Source: JAJPHT01 sp035526585
GTDB lineage: Archaea > Thermoplasmatota > SW-10-69-26 > JACQPN01 > JAJPHT01
Assembly: GCA_035526585.1 (NCBI GenBank)
Contig: DATLCC010000127.1
Coordinates: 1-26,366 of the forward strand
Reading direction: 5' to 3'
DNA length: 26,366 nucleotides
Below, piece by piece: positions 14,243 through 21,535 of the stretch. The notes under the pieces are model-generated. The model did no database searches and had not been told where the DNA came from. It was given only the letters and a program-made list of their open reading frames with translations. Every line of letters begins with the position of its first letter. Position 1 is the stretch's first letter. The position numbers and the translations under genes were made by a program.

Positions 14243-15601
14243 TCATGCGCCCCCAGCCGGCGGCTCGTCGAGCTGCGCCGCCGGCGCTTCCTCCGCCACG
14301 GCGGAAGCCACTGGGGCTTCCTTGTTGAAGTACCGGTCGTACACCTTCTCGAACCCCAGCGCGACGATGCCGTTCGTCGTCGTGTTGACGCCCGTGCGGA
14401 ACTGGTCGGAGAGGCCGACGCTGAAGCCGAACCAGATCGCGATGAACGCGGCTTTCGCGTCCTCGGGGATCGGAAGGATCTCGGAGACGACGGGCGGCAC
14501 GACGGCCGCCACGCCGCCGGGGATGCCGGGCACGCCGAGCGTTACGATCTTGATCGGGATCAGGAGGATGAGAAGGTCGACGAAGGTGGGCCGGTAGCCC
14601 ACGAGGATCGCCGCCATCGCGGTGAGCACGAAGCTCGCCATGATCGCGCCGTCGAGGTTCACCGTGGCGCCAAGCGGGATGACGAACTCGCGGATCTCCT
14701 TGCGCACCTTGAGCCCCTCGCCCGTGCGCTCCAGGTTCACGGGGATCGATGCCGCGCTGGAGGAGGTGGCCCACGCGAACGGGTAGACGTACGCGAAGTA
14801 CTCGCGAAGGAAGCGCTTGAGCGAGAAGCCCGTGAAGTAGCAGATGCCCACGATCGCCGCGACCATGAACACCGCGAGCACGATCACCTGCAGCGCGACG
14901 GTCGCGAAGTAGAGCGCCACGGGCGTGCAGAGCACGTTGAACGCGCACACGCCTGGCCCCGCCGTCGCGAGCCCGGCCTCGCTCGAGGCGACGGCGCGCG
15001 CGATCGCGGTCGGGATGAAGATGCCGATCCCGAAGAGGAGGTACGGGAACGCGACCTTGAGGCCGCGGCCGACGTACTGGATGCCGTCGCGGCCGACGAT
15101 CGCGAGCACGTCCATCGTGGGGCGCGTGAACCATGCGGCGCGCTTCCACTTGCCCAGCCAGTGGAGGAGCGTGACGCTCCCCGCGGCATAGAAGACCGCG
15201 ATGAAGCTCGGGGAGCTGTGCGTGAGGAGGAGCGTCTCGACGCCGATGGACTTCAGCGTGTCCGCGAACGTCGCGTCGCCTGCGGACCATGAGAGACCGA
15301 AGAGCGGCACCGTGAGCAGGATCGCGAGGAGGCCGGCCGCGAGCCCGATCCCGGTGAAGACGATCGTGGTCCACAGCGCGAAGCGGCCGGCCTTGCCGTG
15401 GCGCAGCATGTCGACGATCGCGGCGCTGATGGTGAAGAAGATGATGTAGGGCGCGAGCCAGGCGAGCCCCTTGAAGCCGGCCCCGACGGCCGTGCCGATG
15501 AACCCGAGCTGGTCCGGGAAGAGCGTGCCGAGGACCATCCCCGTGGCGAGGGCCAGCAGGCCCCAGACCGCTCCCGGGACCTTCCTCAGCGAGAACGCCA
15601 T
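14243..15601 (-). CDS. Dicarboxylate/amino acid:cation symporter (DAACS, SDF family)
   Basis: A 452-residue integral membrane protein of the glutamate-transporter fold. Typical elements are the serine-rich hairpin ATSSSAASIP (278-287), NLDGAIM (315-321) in place of NMDGT, the hairpin GVPGIPGG (356-363), and SDQFRTGVNTTTN (398-410). In the last motif D399, R402 and N406 match substrate-binding residues of GltPh. However, the positions equivalent to GltPh D390 and D405, which help bind sodium, are V395 and N410. Transport of a dicarboxylate or acidic amino acid is likely, but coupling may differ. A disordered 25-residue Ala/Pro/Glu tail ends the protein. A TATA-like box lies 27 bases upstream of the ATG. 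It is divergent from the lipoprotein pair. Confidence 0.9.
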   Translation of the reverse strand: MAFSLRKVPGAVWGLLALATGMVLGTLFPDQLGFIGTAVGAGFKGLAWLAPYIIFFTISAAIVDMLRHGKAGRFALWTTIVFTGIGLAAGLLAILLTVPLFGLSWSAGDATFADTLKSIGVETLLLTHSSPSFIAVFYAAGSVTLLHWLGKWKRAAWFTRPTMDVLAIVGRDGIQYVGRGLKVAFPYLLFGIGIFIPTAIARAVASSEAGLATAGPGVCAFNVLCTPVALYFATVALQVIVLAVFMVAAIVGICYFTGFSLKRFLREYFAYVYPFAWATSSSAASIPVNLERTGEGLKVRKEIREFVIPLGATVNLDGAIMASFVLTAMAAILVGYRPTFVDLLILLIPIKIVTLGVPGIPGGVAAVVPPVVSEILPIPEDAKAAFIAIWFGFSVGLSDQFRTGVNTTTNGIVALGFEKVYDRYFNKEAPVASAVAEEAPAAQLDEPPAGGA

Positions 15602-15623
15602 CGTGGCACCGACCTCGTTGCAG

Positions 15624-15631
15624 GCTATTTA
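15624..15631 (-). promoter_or_regulatory. TATA-like box for the symporter
   Basis: GCTATTTA on the plus strand (TAAATAGC on the minus strand) is centred 27 bases upstream of the start codon at 15601. Confidence 0.5.
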
Positions 15632-15666
15632 GCGCCTCCTGCACGTTCGACCCGATGTCAGGGAGG

Positions 15667-15777
15667 ACCGAACGACCGAACGATCGCGGAGCGCCGATGC
15701 GGCTCATGTAACCAAATGGCTACATTTTTTCTTTGGCGCTTCGGGGCCGTTCGGCGCTCCGGTCCCTGTGGCACAGG
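15667..15777. promoter_or_regulatory. Symmetry-rich divergent control region between symporter and lipoprotein pair
   Basis: This intergenic stretch carries four separate signals. A tandem 8-base repeat ACCGAACG is at 15667-15682. An 11-base perfect inverted repeat, CGGAGCGCCGA at 15687-15697 and TCGGCGCTCCG at 15751-15761, encloses an imperfect palindrome ATGTAACCA-AA-TGGCTACAT at 15706-15725 that runs into T6. A perfect palindrome CCTGTG-G-CACAGG is at 15765-15777, just upstream of the plus-strand TATA-like box. These are candidate regulator sites shared by both transcription units. None could be matched to a known regulator. Confidence 0.5.
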
Positions 15778-15788
15778 TCCACAACAAG

Positions 15789-15797
15789 ATACTTAGA
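15789..15797 (+). promoter_or_regulatory. TATA-like box for the lipoprotein pair
   Basis: ATACTTAG lies within this span, 25-30 bases before the ATG at 15821 and directly downstream of the CCTGTGGCACAGG palindrome. Confidence 0.5.
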
Positions 15798-15820
15798 CCG
15801 CTTCCCAGTCCCAGGCGAAC

Positions 15821-17347
15821 ATGAAGGTCCTCTTCACGGCCGCGATCGCGCTCCTCGTCCTCGCTGCGGGCTGCATCACGACCCCCTCCGAGACCCCCGC
15901 CGCGGCCGCCGACGTCCCCATGGACCTCGCGTCCACGGCGGCCATCGTGCACGGCGCCGCAGGTGCGGCCGTCGCATGGCCCGCGGGCCTCGTCGCGGCC
16001 GCGGGCGGCGCGTACCACACGGGCCTGCCCGCCGCAGAGCCGACGATCGGCACGACGTCGGACGGCTCGATCTTCATGACGGCGAACACGATCAACCCGA
16101 CGTGTGCGACGGTCTCGTGCCCCGCGCTCCCGTACGCCAACTTCAACGCGGGCCCCACGCTCGTGCGCTCGCAGGACAAGGGCCAGACCTGGGTGGACGT
16201 CTTCCCGAAGCTCCCGACCGGCGACAGCTACAAGCTGCGCACCTGGGACCCGATGGTCGTCGTCGACCGCGCGACCGACCGCGTCTTCATGGACGACATC
16301 TACCCGATCGGCTGCGGCTTCATGTCGTGGAGCGACGACGCGGGCGAGAGCTGGATGCACAACCCCGCCTCGTGCGGCAACCCGAACGTGAACGACCACC
16401 AGACCGTCGGCACGGCGAAGCCGCGCATGCTTCCCACCACGATCTACCCCAACCTCGTCTACCGCTGCGTGAACAACGGCGCGCTCTCCGCCTGCGCCGT
16501 CTCGCTCACCGGCGGACAGACGTTCCTTCCGCAGATCCCCGTCGCGCCGCAGTCCGGCTGCGGCGGCATCACCGGCCACCTCGAGTCCGACTCCGAAGGC
16601 CGCATGTTCCTCCCGATGTCCTGCCCTGGGAACGCGGCCGCGCTCGCGATGACCGAGGACGACGGGCAGAGCTGGTCCATCCTGACCATCTCCGAGGAGA
16701 ACCCGTCGCACGGCCTCCACGTCGACATCGCGATCGACGAGGCCGACAACGTCTACGCGCTCTGGGAGAGCGAAGGGCTCCCCTGGTTCGCCGCGAGCAC
16801 GGACCACGGCGCCACGTGGACGAAGCCCCTCATGGTCGGCGCGCCCGGCGTGACGCTCATCAAGTTCAATGCGATCGACGCGGGCGCGCCCGGCAAGGTC
16901 GCCTTCGCGTACGTCGGAACCACGATCCCCGACGCGCAGGAGCTCCCCGGCTCGCAGTGCGGCGCGCTTCCCGCGCTCCCGTGCTCCGACCCCGAGGAAT
17001 GGGCGAGCGCGACGTGGAACGCGTACGTCGGCGTCATGACCGACGCGCTCTCGGCCGCGCCCGTCATCCAGACCGTCACGGCGAACGACCCGGCCGACCC
17101 GCTCGCGCGCGGCGCATGCGCCGACCGTTGCCACGGCATGACCGATTTCATCGACATCCGCATCGACGCCGAAGGCCGCCCCTGGGCGAGCTTCGTCGAC
17201 GTGTGCGTCGCCGAGTGCGTCACGGACGCCGAGACGCTCTTCGATGGCAACCTGGGCCTCGTCGCGACGACCGCCGCGGGCCCTGCGCTGCGCGGCGAGA
17301 TCGCCGCGCTCCCCGTCCTCGCGAAGCAGATCGAGGCGAGCGAATGA
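15821..17347 (+). CDS. Asp-box (BNR) beta-propeller lipoprotein, paralog 2
   Basis: A 508-residue secreted lipoprotein with lipobox VLAAGC (C18). Asp-box-like motifs recur: RSQDKGQTW, SWSDDAGESW, SLTGGQTF, TEDDGQSW and STDHGATW. Between them are the paralog-specific stretches EPTIGTTSDGSIFMT, NVNDHQTVG and ATWNAYVGVMTDALS, and a C-terminal block RCHGMTDFIDI...GRPWASFVDVC with several cysteines that may pair outside the cell. It overlaps the next paralog by the four bases ATGA. The fold suggests surface binding or glycan processing; no sialidase catalytic set could be identified. The promoter is shared with the downstream gene. Confidence 0.92.
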   Translation: MKVLFTAAIALLVLAAGCITTPSETPAAAADVPMDLASTAAIVHGAAGAAVAWPAGLVAAAGGAYHTGLPAAEPTIGTTSDGSIFMTANTINPTCATVSCPALPYANFNAGPTLVRSQDKGQTWVDVFPKLPTGDSYKLRTWDPMVVVDRATDRVFMDDIYPIGCGFMSWSDDAGESWMHNPASCGNPNVNDHQTVGTAKPRMLPTTIYPNLVYRCVNNGALSACAVSLTGGQTFLPQIPVAPQSGCGGITGHLESDSEGRMFLPMSCPGNAAALAMTEDDGQSWSILTISEENPSHGLHVDIAIDEADNVYALWESEGLPWFAASTDHGATWTKPLMVGAPGVTLIKFNAIDAGAPGKVAFAYVGTTIPDAQELPGSQCGALPALPCSDPEEWASATWNAYVGVMTDALSAAPVIQTVTANDPADPLARGACADRCHGMTDFIDIRIDAEGRPWASFVDVCVAECVTDAETLFDGNLGLVATTAAGPALRGEIAALPVLAKQIEASE

Positions 17348-18837
17348 GGCTCCACGCGATCGCTCTCGTCGCCACGCTCCTCGCGGCGGGCTGTTTGACG
17401 AACGCGCCGAGCGCGACCCAGGACGCCGCCATCCCGGACGAGCTCATGGGCGTCGTCGGCCGCGCCGGCGTCTTCCACGACGGCGTCGCTGCGGGCGTCC
17501 CCGCGGCGCTTGGCGGCGAATATCTCACGGGCGCGGCAGCGACCGAGCCTACGATCGGCGTGACGCCGGAAGGCGTCGTGTTCATGACCGCCATGATGAA
17601 GAATCCGACCGGCCGCAACCAGCCGACGCTCATGCGCAGCATGGACAAAGGGCAGACCTGGGAGGCCGCTGGCCCCATCACGCACGTGAACACGAACGAC
17701 CCGATGGTCTACGTCGACCCCGACACGGGCCGCGTCTTCATGAGCGACATCCTGCCCCTCTCCTGCACGTTCCTCTCGTGGAGCGACGACGCGGGCGAAA
17801 GCTGGACGACGAACCCGTACGCCTGTGGCAACTCGCAGGTGAACGACCACCAGACGATCGTCGCCGCATGGCCCCGCACGCTGCCTGTCTCTCCGCTCTA
17901 CCCGAAGATCGTCTACATCTGCACGAACGACGTCGCGTACCTGGCGTGCGCGACCTCGCTCAACGGCGGCCTCACGTTCGGCCCGCAGATCCCCGTCGAC
18001 CACGGCCTCGACGAGGGCCAGCAGATCCCCGTCTGCGGCGCCATCTTCGGCCACATCCGCGCAGGCCCCGACGGCAAGGTCTACCTGCCAAAGTCCGACT
18101 GCAGCATCCAGAGCAGCGCGCCCTCCTACTACGTGACGGACAACGACGGCCTCACCTGGACGAAGCACATCATCGCGCCCGACGCGCGCGTCGCAGGGCA
18201 CGAGGTCGGCTTCGCGATCGACGAGGAGAACAACCTCTACGCGACGTGGCCCGGCGAGGATGGGCGACAGTACTTCTCCGCGAGCGCCGCCGACAGCGGC
18301 GAATGGAGCGCGCCGCTTGATATCACCGCGCCCGGCGTGACCGCCACCGACTTCACGGCCATCGCGGCGCGAGGCGTCGGCAAGGTCGCCTTCGCGTACA
18401 TCGGCAGCACGGTCGAGGAAGGCTACGAAGGCAAGGGCACGGGCAACGCCGGCCTCACCGGCGACATCCTCGGCCAGCCCGCGCTTCCCGAGTGGGACGA
18501 CGCGACCTGGAACGCGTACATCGGCATCATGACCGACGCGCTCTCCGGCAAGCCCATCGTGCAGAGCGTCACCACGAACGACCCCGAGGACCCCGTCGCG
18601 AAAGGCCTCTGCGGCCGCACGCGCTGCCACGGCATGAACGACTTCATCGACATGGTGGTCGACGCCGATGGCCGCCCGTGGGTCGCCTTCGTCGACGTCT
18701 GCCACGACGAATGCGTCGCAGCCGAGAAGCCCATGTCGGATGGCGCCATCGGCTTCGCGGGGACGACCATCAGCGGCCCCGCCCTCCTCACGGACGCGAA
18801 GGAGCTCGCCGCGCTCGCCCCGCCGCCCGCACCGTGA
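17344..18837 (+). CDS. Asp-box (BNR) beta-propeller lipoprotein, paralog 3
   Basis: A 497-residue lipoprotein with lipobox LLAAGC (C17). The ATG overlaps the stop of paralog 2 (ATGA), which fixes the start even though the frame is open far upstream. Motifs parallel those of paralog 2: EPTIGVTPEGVVFMT, MRSMDKGQTW, SWSDDAGESW, QVNDHQTIV, TDNDGLTW, ATWNAYIGIMTDALSG and RCHGMNDFIDMVVDADGRPW followed by FVDVCHDEC. Its closeness to paralog 2 indicates tandem duplication; paralog 1 is more distant. Both tandem products should be exported and lipid-anchored together. Confidence 0.92.
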   Translation: MRLHAIALVATLLAAGCLTNAPSATQDAAIPDELMGVVGRAGVFHDGVAAGVPAALGGEYLTGAAATEPTIGVTPEGVVFMTAMMKNPTGRNQPTLMRSMDKGQTWEAAGPITHVNTNDPMVYVDPDTGRVFMSDILPLSCTFLSWSDDAGESWTTNPYACGNSQVNDHQTIVAAWPRTLPVSPLYPKIVYICTNDVAYLACATSLNGGLTFGPQIPVDHGLDEGQQIPVCGAIFGHIRAGPDGKVYLPKSDCSIQSSAPSYYVTDNDGLTWTKHIIAPDARVAGHEVGFAIDEENNLYATWPGEDGRQYFSASAADSGEWSAPLDITAPGVTATDFTAIAARGVGKVAFAYIGSTVEEGYEGKGTGNAGLTGDILGQPALPEWDDATWNAYIGIMTDALSGKPIVQSVTTNDPEDPVAKGLCGRTRCHGMNDFIDMVVDADGRPWVAFVDVCHDECVAAEKPMSDGAIGFAGTTISGPALLTDAKELAALAPPPAP

Positions 18838-18855
18838 GCCAAGTTCGCCGGAACC

Positions 18856-18863
18856 GTCATAAC
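18856..18863 (+). promoter_or_regulatory. Weak TATA-like box for the small membrane protein
   Basis: GTCATAAC is centred about 26 bases before the ATG at 18886. The match is weak, but it is the only A/T-rich hexamer in this short gap. Confidence 0.3.
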
Positions 18864-18885
18864 CCCCCTGGGCTTCGCTTCGTCG

Positions 18886-19086
18886 ATGACCAAGCGCGGC
18901 GTGGCCTGGCAGATCGCCCACTGGGCGATCGCCCTCGCGCCGTTCGTCCTCGTCCTCGCCCTGTCCGTGTGGGGGTACGGCCGCTACGCCTGGGTCCCCT
19001 TCGTCGCAGGCGTCCTCTGCCCGGTCGGCGCGGCCCTGGTCGGCCTGCAGGTCAAGCGCGACCGCGACGAGCGGCGCGCACGATGA
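18886..19086 (+). CDS. Small two-helix membrane protein
   Basis: A 66-residue protein with two hydrophobic segments, about residues 11-29 and 34-53, joined by a short WGYGRYAW turn, and a charged KRDRDERRAR tail that should lie in the cytoplasm. I recognise no family. It follows the lipoprotein pair by 48 bases and may be transcribed with it or from the weak TATA-like box upstream. The amphipathic arrangement and codon bias support a real gene. Confidence 0.65.
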   Translation: MTKRGVAWQIAHWAIALAPFVLVLALSVWGYGRYAWVPFVAGVLCPVGAALVGLQVKRDRDERRAR

Positions 19087-19135
19087 GCGCGGCGCCCACC
19101 AACGCGATGCAGGCGACCGTCGGCGGAAGCGGCGT

Positions 19136-19215
19136 GCACCGGGCTCCTTGGATCTTGCCACAGCCCAGTGTGGATGGCGTCACCAGGTCCACCGGATTCC
19201 CCACGAGCCCGGTGC
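19136..19215. repeat. Long inverted repeat with internal hairpin, no gene
   Basis: GCACCGGGCTC at 19136-19146 and GAGCCCGGTGC at 19205-19215 are perfect 11-base reverse complements, 58 bases apart. Inside lies a small perfect hairpin CCACA-GCCCAG-TGTGG at 19158-19173. The outline resembles a tRNA-sized structured RNA, but neither strand has the T-loop sequence or a T-stem, so it is not a tRNA. It may be a terminator, an unrecognised structured RNA or a recombination site. Confidence 0.5.
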
Positions 19216-19254
19216 GATGTGCGAAGCAAGGACTTTGCGCCCTACGGGCGCGCC

Positions 19255-19623
19255 TCACACGCGCACGATGCGCTCGCGCGGCACACCGAGAGCCTCGAAA
19301 TCCTCGGGGTTCGTCGTCCACAGCTCGTCGCCCGGCTGCACATGGCCCGCGATGAACGCATCGTGTGAAAGCTTGCGCCAGACGTCGTCATCGAGCGCGG
19401 CGGTCGCGACCGACGTCGCTTCGGGCTCCCCCATCGCCTCGACGTCGACGTGCGCGCGCACCAGCGTGCGGCGGAACGCCGCCACGTCGAGCCCGTCGCG
19501 ACGGACCTGGCGCAAGCGCTCGGCGAGGGCGACCACGGGCACGACGATGTCTTGCGGGCGCTCGGCGAGGCGCGCGAGCGCTTCGGGATGGTAGAAGACG
19601 CCTGTGTCGACGACGATGCGCAT
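19255..19623 (-). CDS. vapC: PIN-domain (VapC-type) toxin
   Basis: A 122-residue PIN-domain ribonuclease. The acidic metal-binding residues are in place: D6 (VVDTGV), E35 (VALAERL), D88 (SHDAFIAGH) and D108 (NPEDFEAL). VapC toxins cut specific tRNAs or rRNA when freed from their antitoxin. ATG 19623 begins exactly at the first PIN strand (MRIVVDT), and the antitoxin gene ends four bases upstream, the standard antitoxin-first order. The C-terminus (ALGVPRERIVRV) is typical in length. The target RNA cannot be predicted. Confidence 0.92.
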   Translation of the reverse strand: MRIVVDTGVFYHPEALARLAERPQDIVVPVVALAERLRQVRRDGLDVAAFRRTLVRAHVDVEAMGEPEATSVATAALDDDVWRKLSHDAFIAGHVQPGDELWTTNPEDFEALGVPRERIVRV

Positions 19624-19627
19624 GCGA

Positions 19628-19891
19628 TCACTTCCGCGCGCGGAACTCAGGCGGGATCTCGCGGATGAACTCCGCAAGCTTCGAGAGGTTCTCCCGCCGG
19701 GCGCGCACGCGCTCCAGCAGGTCGATGCCCTCGCGGAGGACATCGCTCTCCGTCCGCCCCTCCTGCTTGGCGATGCGCTGGACGATCGCGGCGCGCTCGG
19801 GCTCCACACGGAACTTGAGCGAGGACTTGCGACCGCGCTGCGGTTTGCTCGCGGGCTTCGACCGCTTCGCCTTGCGAGCGACAGGGGGCAT
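19628..19891 (-). CDS. Antitoxin of the VapC pair, ribbon-helix-helix type
   Basis: An 87-residue protein with a basic N-terminus (KAKRSKPASKPQRGRK) and a ribbon-helix-helix core at about 23-62: SSLKFRVEPERAAIVQRIAK followed by TESDVLREGIDLLERV. The C-terminal stretch KLAEFIREIPPEFRARK would wrap the toxin. ATG 19891 is preferred over an upstream ATG at 19930. The sequence between them contains one copy of a 12-base direct repeat and a TATA-like element 25 bases before 19891, so it is probably promoter rather than coding. Confidence 0.85.
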   Translation of the reverse strand: MPPVARKAKRSKPASKPQRGRKSSLKFRVEPERAAIVQRIAKQEGRTESDVLREGIDLLERVRARRENLSKLAEFIREIPPEFRARK

Positions 19892-19898
19892 GGGCGAC

Positions 19899-19931
19899 GT
19901 TTGTCCCACAACTACATAAGTTTGTCCCACA
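19899..19931 (-). promoter_or_regulatory. Paired direct repeats flanking the VapBC TATA-like box
   Basis: GTTTGTCCCACA occurs at 19899-19910 and again at 19920-19931, 21 bases apart, that is two helical turns on the same face of DNA. The A/T-rich ACTACATAA between them (19911-19919) lies 25 bases from the antitoxin ATG and could be the TATA box. Binding of two antitoxin dimers here would block the promoter. Confidence 0.6.
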
Positions 19932-19951
19932 GGTCGGCGAAGCCAAAGCCC

Positions 19952-19957
19952 TCATAG
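19952..19957 (+). promoter_or_regulatory. TATA-like element for the NYN gene
   Basis: TCATAG lies about 26 bases before the GTG at 19981. It supports that start over the TTG at 19963. Confidence 0.35.
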
Positions 19958-19980
19958 CGGCCTTGGCGGATGCGCGCCGC

Positions 19981-21066
19981 GTGACCCGCGCGCCGGGAGA
20001 GGAAGCCTCCGTCGCCATCCTCATGGACTTCGAGAACGCGCGCGACGCCTCGCTCCAGCGCGTCCTCGCGGAGGCCGCCGCGTTCGGCCGCGTGATCGTG
20101 CGCCGCGCGTATGCGGACTGGACGCGCCACGCGAAGGCGCAGAACGCGCTGCGCGAGGCCGGCTTCGAGGAGCTGCACCAGTTCACCTCGGGCTCGGGCA
20201 CGAAGAACGCGACCGACATCCACCTCGCCGTCGACGCGATGGACCTGCTCTACACGCGCCCGATCGATACGTTCGTGCTCGTCACGGCCGACAGCGACTT
20301 CGCGAAGCTCGCGCGTCGCCTCCGCGAGGGCGGCAAGCGGGTCGTGGGTCTCGGCAGCCGCAAGCGGGTCGGCCGCGCGCTCGTCCAGAGCTGCGACCAG
20401 TTCATCTACTACGACCAGGCGCCGGCCGCGCCGCCCGTCGAATCGCTTCCGGAGGCCGCGTACGCCGAGGAAGCGCTGGCGGGAGCCAAAGCAGGGGCGC
20501 CGCGCGAGCAGGCCTCGAAGCCCGTGAAGAAGGACGTGAAGCTCACGGAGCGCCACAAGACCGTGCTCGAAGGGATGCCTGCCGCGACGGACGACGAGGG
20601 GCGCGTCTATGGCGGCCCGCTCCACGAGAGCATCCGTCGCCTCACGCCGGACTTCAGCTACCGCGATTACGGCTTCTCCTCGTTCCTGAAGTTCATCGAG
20701 TCGCTGGGCCCCGTGATCCGCGCGCGCCGCGACCCGGACGCGAGCGACTTCGTCGTGTGGGTCGACAGCGCGTACGAGGATGCGCTCCCGCGCGAGACCG
20801 TACGCGACGTTCCGACCGAGGAGCCGGACGTGGGCCCCGAGCTCGACGTCGACATCCAGGCGCACATCCACCGCAAGTGGAAGGACCTCATGGCGGATCG
20901 CAAGCGCCTCGCAGGGAGCCGCGCTGCCGAGGTCGTGGCGGAGGAGTACGGCGTCGAGCGGCTCGCGGACACGCCGCTCAAGGACCTGCAGGGCGTGCTC
21001 GACGCGGCGCCGGAGCTCGCGAAGCGCTGGCAGCGCGAGCGGGCGTCGCTCATCCCGCGGAAGTGA
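19981..21066 (+). CDS. NYN-domain (LabA/DUF88) protein with OST-HTH/LOTUS domain
   Basis: A 361-residue protein. The N-terminal NYN nuclease-like domain (PIN-like fold) shows ILMDFENARD (D16), TDIHLAVDAMDLLY (D79) and VTADSDFAKLARRLREGGKRV (D104, D106), then CDQFIYYD, so the acidic metal-binding set is intact. After a linker, residues about 188-262 match the OST-HTH/LOTUS RNA-binding fold (GPLHESIRRLTPDFSYRDYG, FSSFLKFIESLG). The combination suggests an RNA-directed nuclease. About 95 further helical, basic residues follow. GTG 19981 is chosen because of the TATA-like element 26 bases upstream. The SRPBCC gene starts four bases after its stop, indicating an operon. Confidence 0.9.
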   Translation: MTRAPGEEASVAILMDFENARDASLQRVLAEAAAFGRVIVRRAYADWTRHAKAQNALREAGFEELHQFTSGSGTKNATDIHLAVDAMDLLYTRPIDTFVLVTADSDFAKLARRLREGGKRVVGLGSRKRVGRALVQSCDQFIYYDQAPAAPPVESLPEAAYAEEALAGAKAGAPREQASKPVKKDVKLTERHKTVLEGMPAATDDEGRVYGGPLHESIRRLTPDFSYRDYGFSSFLKFIESLGPVIRARRDPDASDFVVWVDSAYEDALPRETVRDVPTEEPDVGPELDVDIQAHIHRKWKDLMADRKRLAGSRAAEVVAEEYGVERLADTPLKDLQGVLDAAPELAKRWQRERASLIPRK

Positions 21067-21070
21067 TCGC

Positions 21071-21535
21071 GTGACGCACCTCTCGGAGGAGCGCGACATC
21101 CCCGTGCCGCCCGAGGTCCTCTGGCGCATCCTGTCGGACACGAAGCGCTGGCCGCAGTTCTACGCGACGCCTCATGAGCGCTTGCACCTGCGCAGCGTCG
21201 AGCTCATCGACGGCACGACCGAGGACGGGCCGGGCGCAAAGAGGCGGATGCACTTCCTCGGCGTCCCCGCATGGGACGAGCAGGTCTCCGCATGGCGCGA
21301 GAACGAGTTCGCCGCGTGGCTCGGCATACGCAACCCGGGCCTGAAGTACTGGCAGCAGCAGGTGGAGCTCATCCCCCACAAGGCGGGCTACACGACGCTG
21401 CGCTGGGACGTCTACTTCAGCCTCGGCGGCCCGCGCGCGTTCAGGAAGTGGTTCAAGCGCACGATGGAGGACATCGTGGTCTCGTCGCTCGAGCGCGTCG
21501 AAAGGATGGCGCTCGACGAGATCAAGCGGGGATAG
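21071..21535 (+). CDS. SRPBCC (START-like) superfamily protein
   Basis: A 154-residue protein with the helix-grip pattern of the SRPBCC superfamily: HLSEERDIPVPPEVLWRIL, SDTKRWPQFYATP, then alternating strands RRMHFLGVPAWDEQVSAW, and a long C-terminal helix (FRKWFKRTMEDIVVSSLERV). Such proteins hold a hydrophobic ligand in a central cavity; some are polyketide cyclases, others ligand sensors. No catalytic residues are obvious. The GTG start lies four bases after the stop of the NYN gene. Its 3' end overlaps the convergent archaeosortase gene by 14 bases. Confidence 0.82.
   Translation: MTHLSEERDIPVPPEVLWRILSDTKRWPQFYATPHERLHLRSVELIDGTTEDGPGAKRRMHFLGVPAWDEQVSAWRENEFAAWLGIRNPGLKYWQQQVELIPHKAGYTTLRWDVYFSLGGPRAFRKWFKRTMEDIVVSSLERVERMALDEIKRG

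Noticed and set aside
15733..17343. Upstream extension of paralog 3 to a long fused protein
   Set aside because: The extension is a shifted frame of paralog 2. The lipobox signal peptide beginning at 17344 and the ATGA overlap fix the true start.
19136..19215. tRNA gene
   Set aside because: The outer stem mimics an acceptor stem, but neither strand has a TTC-type T-loop or a pairing T-stem.
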